The notes beneath the pieces were generated by a model. It was not told the origin of the DNA, ran no database searches, and saw only the letters and a list, made by a program, of their open reading frames with translations. A stretch of 60,244 bases of DNA from an uncultured Clostridia bacterium (lineage in GTDB: Bacteria > Bacillota > Clostridia > TANB77 > CAG-508), in contig CAKPPF010000007.1 in NCBI GenBank assembly GCA_934177485.1, positions 1-60,244 on the forward strand. Direction: 5' to 3'. Both the position numbers and the translations under genes were made by a program. Shown here piece after piece: positions 33,305 through 42,296 of the stretch (position 1 is the first letter of the stretch; each line of letters starts with the position of its first letter).

Positions 33305-36133
33305 ATGAACGATAAAATAATAATAAGAGGAGCAAAAGAACATAATCTTAAAAATATAAATCTTGAAATACCAAGAGATAAATTAGTTGTAATTACAGGA
33401 CTTTCAGGTTCTGGAAAATCTTCTTTGGCATTTGATACTTTATATGCGGAAGGACAAAGAAGATATGTTGAAAGTTTGTCTTCTTATGCAAGACAATTTC
33501 TAGGAATAATGCAAAAACCAGATGTTGAATCTATTGAAGGCCTTTCACCAGCAATTTCAATAGACCAAAAAACAACATCAAAAAATCCACGTTCTACTGT
33601 TGGAACTGTCACGGAAATATATGACTATATACGTTTATTATATGCAAGAATTGGTGTGCCATATTGTCCTAAATGTGGTAAAAAAATAGAAAAACAAACA
33701 ATAGACCAAATAGTTGAAAGTGTACTTGAACTAGATGAAGGAACTAAAATTCAAATTTTATCTCCAATAGTTAGAGAAAGAAAAGGTGAATTTGTAAAGC
33801 TTTTACAAGGCTATGTAAAAGAGGGATTTACACGTGCTAGAATAGACGGCGAAACAGTAGAGCTTACAGAAGACTTGCAAATAGATAAAAAGAAAAAGCA
33901 TAATGTAGAAATAATTGTAGATAGATTAGTAATAAAAGAAGATATAAAAAGTAGATTAACAGAATCTATCGAAATTGCTTTAAAACATGCAAATAATATT
34001 GTAATAATAAATGTTAAAAATGAAAAAGACATTTTATATAGCACAAATTATGCATGCCCAGACTGCGACATTAGTTTTGAAGAATTAAGTCCAAGAATGT
34101 TTTCTTTTAATAATCCATTTGGTGCATGTCCTACTTGCGCAGGTATAGGTTACCTTATGAAAATGGATGAAGACCTAATTATACCAGACAAAAATAAGAC
34201 ACTTTATGATGGCGTAAAAGCATTTGGTGCAAGTACTATGAAAAAAAGTGAAACAATGGCTAAGATGTACTTTGAAAGTATTGCTAAACATTATGGAGTT
34301 GATATAACAAAGCCAATAAAAAGTCTACCAAGAAGCTTCTTAGATAAAATATTATATGGAACAGGAACAGAAGAAATTGACTTTGAATATAGTTCTGTAG
34401 CTGGAACAAGAAAGTTTAAAGCACCTTTTGAAGGAGTAATACCAACACTTGAAAGAAGACACTCTGAAACAAAATCTCAAGGAATGAGAGATTTTTATGA
34501 GTATTACATGAGTGATAGCGATTGCCCAGATTGTAAAGGCGCAAGATTAAAAAAAGAAAGTCTTGCTGTTAAGGTTGGAAGTAAAAATATAAATGAACTT
34601 ACTAATATGCCGATTAATAAAATTAAAGATTATATAAATTCTTTAAAACTAACTAAAAAGGAACAAATAATATCAGACCAAATTATAAAAGAATTAAATA
34701 AAAGATTACAATTTTTAATAGATGTTGGACTTGAATACTTAACATTATCTAGGTCTGCAGGAACTTTATCTGGTGGAGAAGCACAACGTATAAGGCTTGC
34801 AACACAAATAGGCTCTGCTTTAACAGGAGTTTTATATATTCTAGATGAGCCAAGTATAGGTTTACATCAAAGAGATAATGAAAGGCTAATAAATACTCTA
34901 AAAAAACTTAGAGACTTAGGAAATACTGTTTTAGTTGTTGAACACGACGAAGACACAATGCTTGCAGCAGACCAAGTAATAGATATAGGGCCTGGCCCAG
35001 GCGTACATGGTGGAAAGGTAATTGCGCAAGGAACAGCAGAAGAAATAATGAAGGTTGAGGGTTCTATAACTGGACAGTATTTATCTAGAAGAAAACAAAT
35101 AAGAGTACCAGAAAAAAGAAGAAAGCCTAAAAGAGAATCTATTGAGGTTATTGGTGCAACAGAAAATAATTTGAAAAATTTAAATGTTAAATTTCCACTT
35201 GGCGTATTTACTTGCGTAACTGGTGTGTCCGGCTCTGGAAAAAGTACGTTAGTAAATGAAGTCCTATATAAATCTATTGCTAGAAATTTATATGAATCAA
35301 AAGAAAAACCAGGAAAATGCAAAGAAATAAAGGGCATAGAGAATATAGATAAAATAATAAATATAGACCAATCACCAATAGGAAGAACACCACGTTCAAA
35401 TCCTGCAACATATACAGGAGTATTTGACCATATTAGAGACTTATTTGCTACAACTAATGAGGCTAAATTAAGAGGATATGATAAGGGTAGATTTAGTTTT
35501 AATGTTTCTGGTGGTAGATGTGAAGCTTGTAATGGAGATGGAATTATACGTATAGAAATGCACTTTTTACCAGATGTTTATGTGCCATGTGAAGTGTGCC
35601 ATGGAAAAAGATATAATAGCGAAACTTTACAAGTAAAGTATAAAGGAAAAACAATTTCAGATGTATTAGATATGACAGTTGAAGAGGCATTAGAATTCTT
35701 TAAAAATATACCAAGAATAAAACAAAAAATTCAAACATTATATGATGTTGGACTTGGATATATAAAATTAGGACAACCTTCAACAACACTATCTGGAGGA
35801 GAAGCACAAAGAGTTAAACTTGCAACTGAATTATCTAAAAAGCCTACCGGAAAAACTTTATATATTTTAGACGAACCAACAACAGGACTTCATATTGCGG
35901 ATGTTCATAAATTGGTTGATATACTTCAAAGATTGGTAGACACAGGAAATACAATTGTAGTTATTGAGCATAATTTAGATTTAATAAAAACTGCAGACTA
36001 TATTATAGATTTAGGACCAGAAGGCGGAGATGCAGGAGGAACAATTGTACAGGTTGGAACACCGGAGCAAATAGTAAAAAATGAAAAATCATATACAGGA
36101 AAATTCTTAAAAGAATATTTGACTCAATTGTAG
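33305..36133 (+). CDS. uvrA: Excinuclease ABC subunit A
   Basis: A 942-residue UvrA of normal length with two ABC modules. The first Walker A is GLSGSGKSSLAFDTLYAEG and the second GVSGSGKSTLVNEVLY; signature motifs LSGGEAQRI and LSGGEAQRV and Walker B LYILDEP occur in each half. Zinc-binding CxxC pairs are present at CPKC, CPDC, CPTC, CPDC and in the C-terminal CEAC/CEVC module. UvrA finds bulky DNA lesions and loads UvrB. GGGGG lies before the ATG. uvrB is not next to it in this window. Confidence 0.98.
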   Translation: MNDKIIIRGAKEHNLKNINLEIPRDKLVVITGLSGSGKSSLAFDTLYAEGQRRYVESLSSYARQFLGIMQKPDVESIEGLSPAISIDQKTTSKNPRSTVGTVTEIYDYIRLLYARIGVPYCPKCGKKIEKQTIDQIVESVLELDEGTKIQILSPIVRERKGEFVKLLQGYVKEGFTRARIDGETVELTEDLQIDKKKKHNVEIIVDRLVIKEDIKSRLTESIEIALKHANNIVIINVKNEKDILYSTNYACPDCDISFEELSPRMFSFNNPFGACPTCAGIGYLMKMDEDLIIPDKNKTLYDGVKAFGASTMKKSETMAKMYFESIAKHYGVDITKPIKSLPRSFLDKILYGTGTEEIDFEYSSVAGTRKFKAPFEGVIPTLERRHSETKSQGMRDFYEYYMSDSDCPDCKGARLKKESLAVKVGSKNINELTNMPINKIKDYINSLKLTKKEQIISDQIIKELNKRLQFLIDVGLEYLTLSRSAGTLSGGEAQRIRLATQIGSALTGVLYILDEPSIGLHQRDNERLINTLKKLRDLGNTVLVVEHDEDTMLAADQVIDIGPGPGVHGGKVIAQGTAEEIMKVEGSITGQYLSRRKQIRVPEKRRKPKRESIEVIGATENNLKNLNVKFPLGVFTCVTGVSGSGKSTLVNEVLYKSIARNLYESKEKPGKCKEIKGIENIDKIINIDQSPIGRTPRSNPATYTGVFDHIRDLFATTNEAKLRGYDKGRFSFNVSGGRCEACNGDGIIRIEMHFLPDVYVPCEVCHGKRYNSETLQVKYKGKTISDVLDMTVEEALEFFKNIPRIKQKIQTLYDVGLGYIKLGQPSTTLSGGEAQRVKLATELSKKPTGKTLYILDEPTTGLHIADVHKLVDILQRLVDTGNTIVVIEHNLDLIKTADYIIDLGPEGGDAGGTIVQVGTPEQIVKNEKSYTGKFLKEYLTQL

Positions 36134-36155
36134 GGAAAGACCTTGTGTATGCCTG
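36131..36155. repeat. Degenerate member of the GGCAGG/TGCC repeat family
   Basis: TAGGGAAAGACCTTGTGTAT followed by GCCTG begins inside the uvrA stop codon. It keeps the CTTGTG centre and a TGCCTG arm, but the left arm has decayed, so no good stem forms. Confidence 0.35.
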
Positions 36156-36184
36156 AAAAGAATGAAATAAGTTTAACCATATTT

Positions 36185-36219
36185 AAAAGCCACTGTGATT
36201 TTACTCACAGTGGCTTTTT
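36185..36219. terminator. Bidirectional terminator between uvrA and a convergent gene
   Basis: Perfect 14-base arms (36185-36198 and 36205-36218) with a six-base loop; the core is GCCACTGTGA. T-runs occur on both strands, which suits the convergent genes on each side. Confidence 0.88.
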
Positions 36220-36226
36220 TGAGGTA

Positions 36227-36556
36227 TTAGTACAATTCATATCTAGGACCATCGATGATTTCGAGACATTCATCTCTTAGTTCATCAGGTAAAATATTGA
36301 TGACTTTAGCTTTAATTGTAGGGTCATCGAGAATTGCCCTTGAGTCATTGTATAGTTCTTTTAATACTTCTTCATTTTCTTTGTCTCCAGTACGGTGAAC
36401 ATGATAGTAATTTCTTCTTGCATAAAGCATTTTTTCATATGCATCCATAACACAAAAATAAATCTTCTCATATTTTCTTACTGTAATTTCTTTTTCAATC
36501 CGTGAAATTGCAAGGTAAAGAAGAATGCTAAGAACAATAATTAAAGCAACTGACAT
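36227..36556 (-). CDS. Hypothetical membrane-anchored protein, 109 aa
   Basis: Not recognised. On the reverse strand the ATG ends at 36556 with GGAGG five bases upstream; a TTG further out (36568) is not behind a binding site. One N-terminal membrane helix (SVALIIVLSILLYLAI, about residues 2-17) is followed by a charged cytoplasmic part with RNYYHVHRTGDKENEEVL and a Pro/Glu-rich end. It is convergent with uvrA and divergent from rex, and has its own promoter. Confidence 0.7.
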   Translation of the reverse strand: MSVALIIVLSILLYLAISRIEKEITVRKYEKIYFCVMDAYEKMLYARRNYYHVHRTGDKENEEVLKELYNDSRAILDDPTIKAKVINILPDELRDECLEIIDGPRYELY

Positions 36557-36621
36557 ATTAACCTCCAAACACGAATATATTTGTTTTTATTTCGCTATAT
36601 TCAACGAAAAAATATATATCT

Positions 36622-36650
36622 ATTATATCACAGATTAACATAAAAATCAA
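36622..36650 (-). promoter_or_regulatory. Promoter of the reverse-strand membrane protein gene
   Basis: Reverse-strand TTGATT (36650-36645) and TATAAT (36627-36622), 17 bases apart. The leader would be about 60 bases and contains several short AT palindromes. Confidence 0.6.
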
Positions 36651-36684
36651 AAGTAAATTTTAAATAAATAATTTTTAAAAATTA

Positions 36685-36713
36685 TTGAAAAAGAAAAGAA
36701 GGTATGTTAATAT
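36685..36713 (+). promoter_or_regulatory. Probable rex promoter
   Basis: TTGAAA (36685-36690) and TAATAT (36708-36713) with 17 bases between and TGT forming an extended -10. The overlapping TGTTAATATTAA resembles a Rex half-site (TTGTTAA) but lacks a proper second half. Just downstream, TCGATA/TATCGA arms (36718-36735) reach the ribosome binding site. Confidence 0.5.
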
Positions 36714-36744
36714 TAAATCGATAAAAAAATATCGAGGTATATTT

Positions 36745-37359
36745 ATGAAGAATAATGTTTATATTTCACAGGCAAGTTTAAAAAGATTACCTAAATATCT
36801 TAGAATATTAAAAGAAAAGGAAAGTACATATATTTCATCAACTGAAATAGCAGATTCTTTAAATCTAAATCCTATTCAAGTTAGAAAAGATCTAGCCTTA
36901 GTTAGTAAATCAGATGGAAAACCTGGGATTGGGTTTAATGTTAATGAACTAATTTTGGATATGGAAGAGTTTTTAAATTTAAATAATATTACAGATGCAA
37001 TTATAGTTGGGGCAGGCAAAATAGGGCAAGCATTAATGAACTATAAAGGATTCGAAAATTATATAAATATTTTAATGGCTTTTGACAATGACACCAATAA
37101 ATGTGATAACAAGAAAATTTTTAATATAGATAAAATGGAAAATTTAGTTAATAGGTTGAACATACATATTGGTATTATTGCAGTTCCTAAAGAAAATGCT
37201 CAGGATGTATGCAACAAGATGATAGATTGTGGAATTAAAGCAATCTGGAATTTTGCACCGATAGATTTAAAAGTACCACTTAATGTATCAATAAAGAATG
37301 AGGATTTATCTGCTTCATTATTAATATTATTAAAAGAAGTAAAAGAAAAGGGAGTGTAA
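36745..37359 (+). CDS. rex: Redox-sensing transcriptional repressor Rex
   Basis: A 204-residue Rex. The winged-helix DNA-binding domain (about 1-75) opens ISQASLKRLPKYLRIL and contains NPIQVRKDLALVS; the Rossmann NADH-binding domain has VGAGKIGQAL (G89, G91, G94), MAFDND, and a C-terminal swapped helix. Rex senses the NADH/NAD+ ratio and represses fermentation genes such as adhE. ATG 36745 follows GAGG by 7 bases; the upstream in-frame ATG at 36685 would begin in the promoter. adhE lies about 390 bases downstream, separated by hydrogenase remnants, so rex-[hydrogenase]-adhE was probably once one redox operon. Confidence 0.95.
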   Translation: MKNNVYISQASLKRLPKYLRILKEKESTYISSTEIADSLNLNPIQVRKDLALVSKSDGKPGIGFNVNELILDMEEFLNLNNITDAIIVGAGKIGQALMNYKGFENYINILMAFDNDTNKCDNKKIFNIDKMENLVNRLNIHIGIIAVPKENAQDVCNKMIDCGIKAIWNFAPIDLKVPLNVSIKNEDLSASLLILLKEVKEKGV

Positions 37360-37363
37360 AGAG

Positions 37364-37755
37364 ATGGAAGTAAAAGTTTGCGTTGGTAGTTCATGTCATT
37401 TAAAAGGATCATATTAAAGAATATGAGAAATTATTAAAAGAAAAAAAATATAAAAACTTTATAACTTCTTATTGCCCATCATTTGTAGTGTATGATGAAA
37501 AGAACTTTCCTGAACTTGTAAAATATTAAAGCTAATTTACTAAAACTAAAGATGGGAAAATCTCTTGAAAACTTTTTTGAGGGAATGGCATGCAATGGTG
37601 GATGTTTAAATGGAGCTTTATGCATACATCATGGACCTAAAAACGTGTTAGAAATAGATAAATTTGGCAAACAAGCTAAAGAACAAAATATTGTTAATTC
37701 AATAAATTTATATAAATTAAACAATCAAAAAAATAAGGAGGAAGAGAATGAGTAA
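37364..37755 (+). pseudogene. Shredded redox locus: NuoE-like ferredoxin domain and [FeFe]-hydrogenase remnants
   Basis: Three fragments follow one another. ATG 37364 reads MEVKVCVGSSCHLKGS, the start of a thioredoxin-like [2Fe-2S] (NuoE-type) domain, then stops at 37415. In the +1 frame from about 37410 the sequence reads IKEYEKLLKEKKYKNF and then TSYCPSFVVYDEKNFPEL, the hydrogenase H-cluster segment normally TSCCPAW, and stops at 37527. From ATG 37552 it reads FFEGMACNGGCLNG and then DKFGKQAKEQ, the C-terminal H-cluster motif normally EGMACxGGC. Large internal parts are missing between the pieces, so the locus cannot encode a working enzyme. The last fragment overlaps the adhE start by eight bases and carries its binding site. 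Confidence 0.8.
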
Positions 37756-40351
37756 AGAGTATGAGATTGTGGATAGTGTAGAAAAACTTCAAGAAACTAT
37801 TCTAAAAGTAAAAAAGGCACAAGAGGAGTTTTCTAAATTCTCACAAGAAAAGGTTGATGAAATATTTAAAGCAGCAGCCATTGCTGCAAATAGTGCAAGG
37901 ATACCTCTTGCAAAAATGGCAGTAGAAGAAACTGGAATGGGACTTGTAGAGGATAAAGTAATAAAAAACCATTACGCAGCAGAGTATATTTATAATAAAT
38001 ACAGAAATGAAAAAACATGTGGAGTTGTAGAAGAAGATGCTTCATATGGAATAAAAAAGGTTTTAGAACCAATTGGAATAATAGGTGCTGTTATACCAAC
38101 AACAAATCCAACTTCAACAGCTATTTTTAAAACATTAATATGTTTAAAAACAAGAAATGGAATTATTATAAGTCCACATCCTAGAGCAAAGAAATCAACA
38201 ATAGAAGCTGCAAAAATAGTTTTAGAGGCTGCTGTAAAAGCGGGAGCACCAGAAAACATAATTGCTTGGATTGATGTTCCATCTCTTGAACTTACAAATA
38301 CTTTAATGCAAACAGTTGACACAATATTAGCAACTGGTGGACCAGGAATGGTTAAAGCTGCATATTCAAGTGGAAAACCAGCACTTGGAGTTGGCGCAGG
38401 AAATACACCAGCAATAATAGATGAAACAGCAGATATAGTTTTAGCAGTAAATTCAATAATTCATTCAAAAACTTTTGATAATGGTATGATTTGTGCATCA
38501 GAACAATCTGTAATAGTTCTAGATAAGGTATATAATAAAGTAAGAGAAGAATTTATAAAAAGAGGATGCTATTTATTAAATCCAGAAGAAACAGAAAAAG
38601 TAAGAAAAACCATAATTATAAATGGAGCATTAAACGCTAAGATAGTTGGTCAAAAAGCTCATACAATTGCTGCTTTGGCAGGTGTTGATGTACCAGAAAA
38701 TACAAAAATCTTAATAGGCGAAGTTGAAAGTGTTGAATTAACAGAAGAATTCGCACACGAAAAATTATCTCCTGTTTTAGCAATGTATAAAGCAAATAAT
38801 TTTGAAGATGCAATTAGTAAAGCAAGAAAATTAATTGAAGATGGAGGGCTAGGACATACTTCATCATTATATATAAATACAATTACTGAAAAAGAAAAAA
38901 TTGAAGAATTTTATAGTAATATGAAAACTTGTAGAGTACTTATAAATACACCATCTTCTCAAGGAGGAATTGGAGATTTATACAACTTTAAGCTTACACC
39001 ATCATTAACACTTGGATGTGGTTCATGGGGTGGAAATTCAGTATCAGAAAATGTAGGAATAAAACAATTGTTAAATGTAAAAACAGTTGCTGAAAGGAGA
39101 GAAAATATGCTTTGGTTTAGAGCACCTGAAAAGGTATATGTAAAAAGAGGCTGCCTACCTGTAGCTTTAGAAGAATTAAAAAATGTAATGAATAAAAAGA
39201 AAGTATTTATAGTAACAGATACATTTTTATTTGAAAATGGTTATACAAAACCAATAACAGATAAATTAGATGAATTAGGAATTGAACATACAACATTTTC
39301 AAATGTTGCACCAGACCCAACACTTGCATGTGCAATAGAAGGAACAAAAGCAATGAACGCTTTTAAACCAGATGCAATAATTGCAGTTGGTGGTGGTTCT
39401 GCAATGGATGCAGGTAAAATAATGTGGGTTATGTATGAACACCCAGAAGTTGATTTCTTAGACATGGCAATGAGATTTATGGATATAAGAAAAAGAGTAT
39501 ACACATTCCCTAAAATGGGAGAAAAAGCTTATTTTATAGCAGTTCCAACATCAGCAGGAACAGGTTCAGAAGTAACACCATTTGCAGTTATAACAGATGA
39601 AAAAACAGGAACAAAATATCCATTAGCAGATTATGAATTATTACCTAAAATGGCTATTGTAGACTGCAATATGATGATGAATGCACCAAAAGGATTAACT
39701 TCTGCATCAGGTATAGATGCAGTAACACACTGCTTAGAAGCATATGCATCAATGATGGCTACAGAATATACAGATGGTTTAGCAATAGAAGCTTTAAAAA
39801 ATATATTTAAATATTTACCAAGAGCATACGAAAACGGAGCAAATGATCCAGAAGCAAGAGAAAAAATGGCTAATGCAGCAACTATGGCAGGTATGGCTTT
39901 TGCAAATGCATTTTTAGGTGTTTGTCACTCAATGGCACATAAACTTGGTGCTTTCCATCATATACCACATGGTGTTGCAAATGCATTAATGATAGATTAT
40001 GTTTTAAGATTTAACAGTGCGGAAGTACCAAATAAAATGGGAACATTTCCACAATATGATCATCCACATACATTAAGAAGATATGCAGAAGTTGCAGAAA
40101 CTCTAGGATTTGGTGGAGCAAATGATGAAGAAAGTTTAAGTAATTTAATAAAAGCTATTGATGAATTAAAAGAAAAAATAGGAATAAAGAAAACTATTAA
40201 AGATTATGGTATAGACGAAAAGAATTTCTTAGACAGACTTGATGAAATGTCTGAGCAAGCATTTGACGATCAATGTACAGGTGCTAACCCAAGATATCCA
40301 TTAATTAGGGAGATAAAAGAAATGTATTTAAAAGCATATTATGGAGAATAA
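37748..40351 (+). CDS. adhE: Bifunctional acetaldehyde-CoA/alcohol dehydrogenase
   Basis: An 867-residue AdhE. The N-terminal aldehyde dehydrogenase half (about 1-440) has the catalytic cysteine C249 in GMICASEQS, and the C-terminal iron-dependent alcohol dehydrogenase half (about 450-867) has GGGSAMDAGKIMW, TSAGTGSEVTPF and the histidines of CHSMAHKLGAFHHIPHG. It turns acetyl-CoA to ethanol with two NADH, forming spirosomes in relatives. AAGGAGG precedes the ATG. Control by the nearby Rex is likely; TTGTTAA at 37691-37697 is a full half-site but its partner half is poor. The gene follows the hydrogenase remnants. Confidence 0.97.
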   Translation: MSKEYEIVDSVEKLQETILKVKKAQEEFSKFSQEKVDEIFKAAAIAANSARIPLAKMAVEETGMGLVEDKVIKNHYAAEYIYNKYRNEKTCGVVEEDASYGIKKVLEPIGIIGAVIPTTNPTSTAIFKTLICLKTRNGIIISPHPRAKKSTIEAAKIVLEAAVKAGAPENIIAWIDVPSLELTNTLMQTVDTILATGGPGMVKAAYSSGKPALGVGAGNTPAIIDETADIVLAVNSIIHSKTFDNGMICASEQSVIVLDKVYNKVREEFIKRGCYLLNPEETEKVRKTIIINGALNAKIVGQKAHTIAALAGVDVPENTKILIGEVESVELTEEFAHEKLSPVLAMYKANNFEDAISKARKLIEDGGLGHTSSLYINTITEKEKIEEFYSNMKTCRVLINTPSSQGGIGDLYNFKLTPSLTLGCGSWGGNSVSENVGIKQLLNVKTVAERRENMLWFRAPEKVYVKRGCLPVALEELKNVMNKKKVFIVTDTFLFENGYTKPITDKLDELGIEHTTFSNVAPDPTLACAIEGTKAMNAFKPDAIIAVGGGSAMDAGKIMWVMYEHPEVDFLDMAMRFMDIRKRVYTFPKMGEKAYFIAVPTSAGTGSEVTPFAVITDEKTGTKYPLADYELLPKMAIVDCNMMMNAPKGLTSASGIDAVTHCLEAYASMMATEYTDGLAIEALKNIFKYLPRAYENGANDPEAREKMANAATMAGMAFANAFLGVCHSMAHKLGAFHHIPHGVANALMIDYVLRFNSAEVPNKMGTFPQYDHPHTLRRYAEVAETLGFGGANDEESLSNLIKAIDELKEKIGIKKTIKDYGIDEKNFLDRLDEMSEQAFDDQCTGANPRYPLIREIKEMYLKAYYGE

Positions 40352-40376
40352 TAAAAAAGAAAGGAAGAGTATAATT

Positions 40377-41135
40377 ATGGAACATAATTTAGATAATATA
40401 ATTGCAGAAAGAAATACAAAAACAGTATATAAAGATAATGATAAAACTATAAAATTATTTGTAGAAAATTATTCAAAAGCAGATATACTTAATGAGGCTT
40501 TAAATCAAGCAAGAGTTGAGGAAGGAACAACTTTAAATGTACCAAAACTTTTAGAGGTAACTAAAATAAATAATAGATGGGCTTTAATATCTGAACATAT
40601 AGAAGGTACACCTTTAAATAAATTAATGGAAGAAAATCCAAACAAGGAAGATGAATATTTAGATCTTTTTGTAGATACACAATTAAAACTTTTATCTAAT
40701 AGTGTTCCTTTACTTAATAGAATAAAAGATAAGTTTAAAAGAAAACTAACAAATGCTACAAACATAGATGAAAACACAAAATATGAATTGTTACAAAGAC
40801 TAGAAGGAATGAAAAATCATAATAAATTATGCCATGGTGACTTTAATCCAAGCAATATAATAATTAAGGATGATGGTAGTATTTATGTAATAGATTGGTC
40901 ACATGTAACAATAGGAAATGCATCTGCAGATGCAGCTGGAACATTCTTATTATTTTCAATAGATGGAAATAGCCAATTAGCAGAAAAGTATATGAATTTA
41001 TTTACCAAAAAAAGTGGAATATCAAGAGCAAATATACAAAGATGGATTCCAATAGTAGCAGCAACACAAATGACAAAAGGAATAAAAGAAGAAGAATTTT
41101 TGAAAAAATGGATAAATGTAGTAGATTTTGAATAA
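40377..41135 (+). CDS. Phosphotransferase of the aminoglycoside/choline kinase fold
   Basis: A 252-residue protein. HGDFNPSNIII (Brenner-type catalytic loop, near residue 152) and VIDWSH with the metal-binding aspartate mark the APH-type kinase fold. The N-lobe is short and the lysine-bearing strand is likely KTIKLFVEN. Substrates of this family include aminoglycosides, choline, sugars and small metabolites; nothing points to antibiotic resistance. ATG 40377 is chosen because AAGGAAG lies 9 bases upstream; an in-frame ATG at 40341 would overlap adhE. It is probably cotranscribed with adhE and truB. Confidence 0.8.
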   Translation: MEHNLDNIIAERNTKTVYKDNDKTIKLFVENYSKADILNEALNQARVEEGTTLNVPKLLEVTKINNRWALISEHIEGTPLNKLMEENPNKEDEYLDLFVDTQLKLLSNSVPLLNRIKDKFKRKLTNATNIDENTKYELLQRLEGMKNHNKLCHGDFNPSNIIIKDDGSIYVIDWSHVTIGNASADAAGTFLLFSIDGNSQLAEKYMNLFTKKSGISRANIQRWIPIVAATQMTKGIKEEEFLKKWINVVDFE

Positions 41136-41145
41136 GGAAATAAAT

Positions 41146-42003
41146 ATGAACGGTATATTATTAATAAATAAACCCAAAGACTATACTTCACATGATATTG
41201 TAGCGGTAATAAAAAGACTAACAAACGAAAAGGTAGGACATACAGGAACATTAGATCCGAATGCAACAGGTGTATTACCGCTTCTTGTTGGAAAAGCAAC
41301 AGGACTATCAAAATACTTAATAAATCATGACAAGATATATATTGCAACATTAAAACTTGGTATTAAGACAGACACAGCCGATGGAGTAGGAAATGTAATA
41401 GAAGAAAAAGAGATTCCAAATATAAATGAAGAAAAAATAAACCATATATTCAAAGAAATGCTTGGTGAACAAAACCAGGTACCACCAATGTATTCTGCAA
41501 TTAAAATAAATGGAAAAAAATTATATGAGTATGCACGTAGCGGAAGAACTGTAGAAATTGAGCCAAGAAAAATAACAATATATGATATGAAGTTAGTTGA
41601 ATACAATAAAACAAGCAATGAAATTATATTCAAAATATCATGTTCAAAAGGAACATATATAAGAACTGTATGTGAAAATGTATCTGAAAAATTAAATACA
41701 GTTGGATACATGAAAGAGTTAGAAAGATTAAAAGTTGGAGAGTTTAGCATTGAAAATTCAGTAGGTATTGAGCAAATAAAAGAAGATCCTAGTATAATTG
41801 AACAAAATATAATTACAATAGAAAAATTCTTCAACAATAAGAAAAATATAAATTTAACAGAAAAAGAACTAAACATATTTTTAAACGGAGGAAAATTAAC
41901 AAAAATATTAGAAAATGATATATATAATATATATGTAAAAGAAAAATACATAGGAATAGGAAGAATAGAAAATAATAATTTAAAAAGGGATATTGTAATT
42001 TAG
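41146..42003 (+). CDS. truB: tRNA pseudouridine(55) synthase
   Basis: A 285-residue TruB. The catalytic motif GHTGTLDPNATGVLPLLVG lies near residue 33 with the essential aspartate, and further signatures are PPMYSAIKINGKKLYEYAR and SKGTYIRTVCEN. A C-terminal PUA-like part is present but short. It makes pseudouridine at position 55 of tRNA. ATG 41146 is chosen because AAGGAAA lies 6 bases before it; ATG 41128 would overlap the kinase gene. A perfect palindromic repeat and a terminator follow. Confidence 0.95.
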   Translation: MNGILLINKPKDYTSHDIVAVIKRLTNEKVGHTGTLDPNATGVLPLLVGKATGLSKYLINHDKIYIATLKLGIKTDTADGVGNVIEEKEIPNINEEKINHIFKEMLGEQNQVPPMYSAIKINGKKLYEYARSGRTVEIEPRKITIYDMKLVEYNKTSNEIIFKISCSKGTYIRTVCENVSEKLNTVGYMKELERLKVGEFSIENSVGIEQIKEDPSIIEQNIITIEKFFNNKKNINLTEKELNIFLNGGKLTKILENDIYNIYVKEKYIGIGRIENNNLKRDIVI

Positions 42004-42049
42004 TTTAAATATGTTAACAAGTTCAATATATTTAATATAAAATACTATT

Positions 42050-42078
42050 GTATAGGCAGGTCTTGTACCTGCCTATAC
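42050..42078. repeat. Perfect copy of the GGCAGG/TGCC palindromic repeat
   Basis: Twelve-base perfect arms, GTATAGGCAGGT (42050-42061) and complement (42067-42078), around CTTGT. This is the best-preserved member of the family and gives the consensus for the others. It lies 46 bases after the truB stop without a following T-run. Confidence 0.75.
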
Positions 42079-42204
42079 TAATAAATATGAAGACTACAGT
42101 TGTGAATTTGTGGCACGTTCTATAGTTACATTAAAATCCGATGTAAAACTAAACACAAATATCTAAAAATAGTGGAGAATGGACTATAAGTAAATAAAAT
42201 ATAT

Positions 42205-42236
42205 AAGTAAACATTTTAAAAAAGTGTTTACTTTTT
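42205..42236 (+). terminator. Intrinsic terminator upstream of the first ABC exporter
   Basis: AAGTAAACA (42205-42213) pairs with TGTTTACTT (42225-42233), loop of 11 bases, followed by TTT. It ends the truB transcript about 200 bases after the stop. No clear promoter was found between it and the ABC gene. Confidence 0.65.
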
Positions 42237-42296
42237 CTATTTACATGATAAAATTGTAATAGCTTAATTTCTTATAAAAAGGAGTGGATTTTAGGT

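Noticed and set aside
37691..37725. Full Rex operator before adhE
   Set aside because: Only one good half-site (TTGTTAA) is present; the second half does not fit the spacing of the known palindrome.
40377..41135. Aminoglycoside resistance gene
   Set aside because: Only the general kinase fold is shared; the context (adhE, truB) and absence of subclass motifs give no support for resistance.
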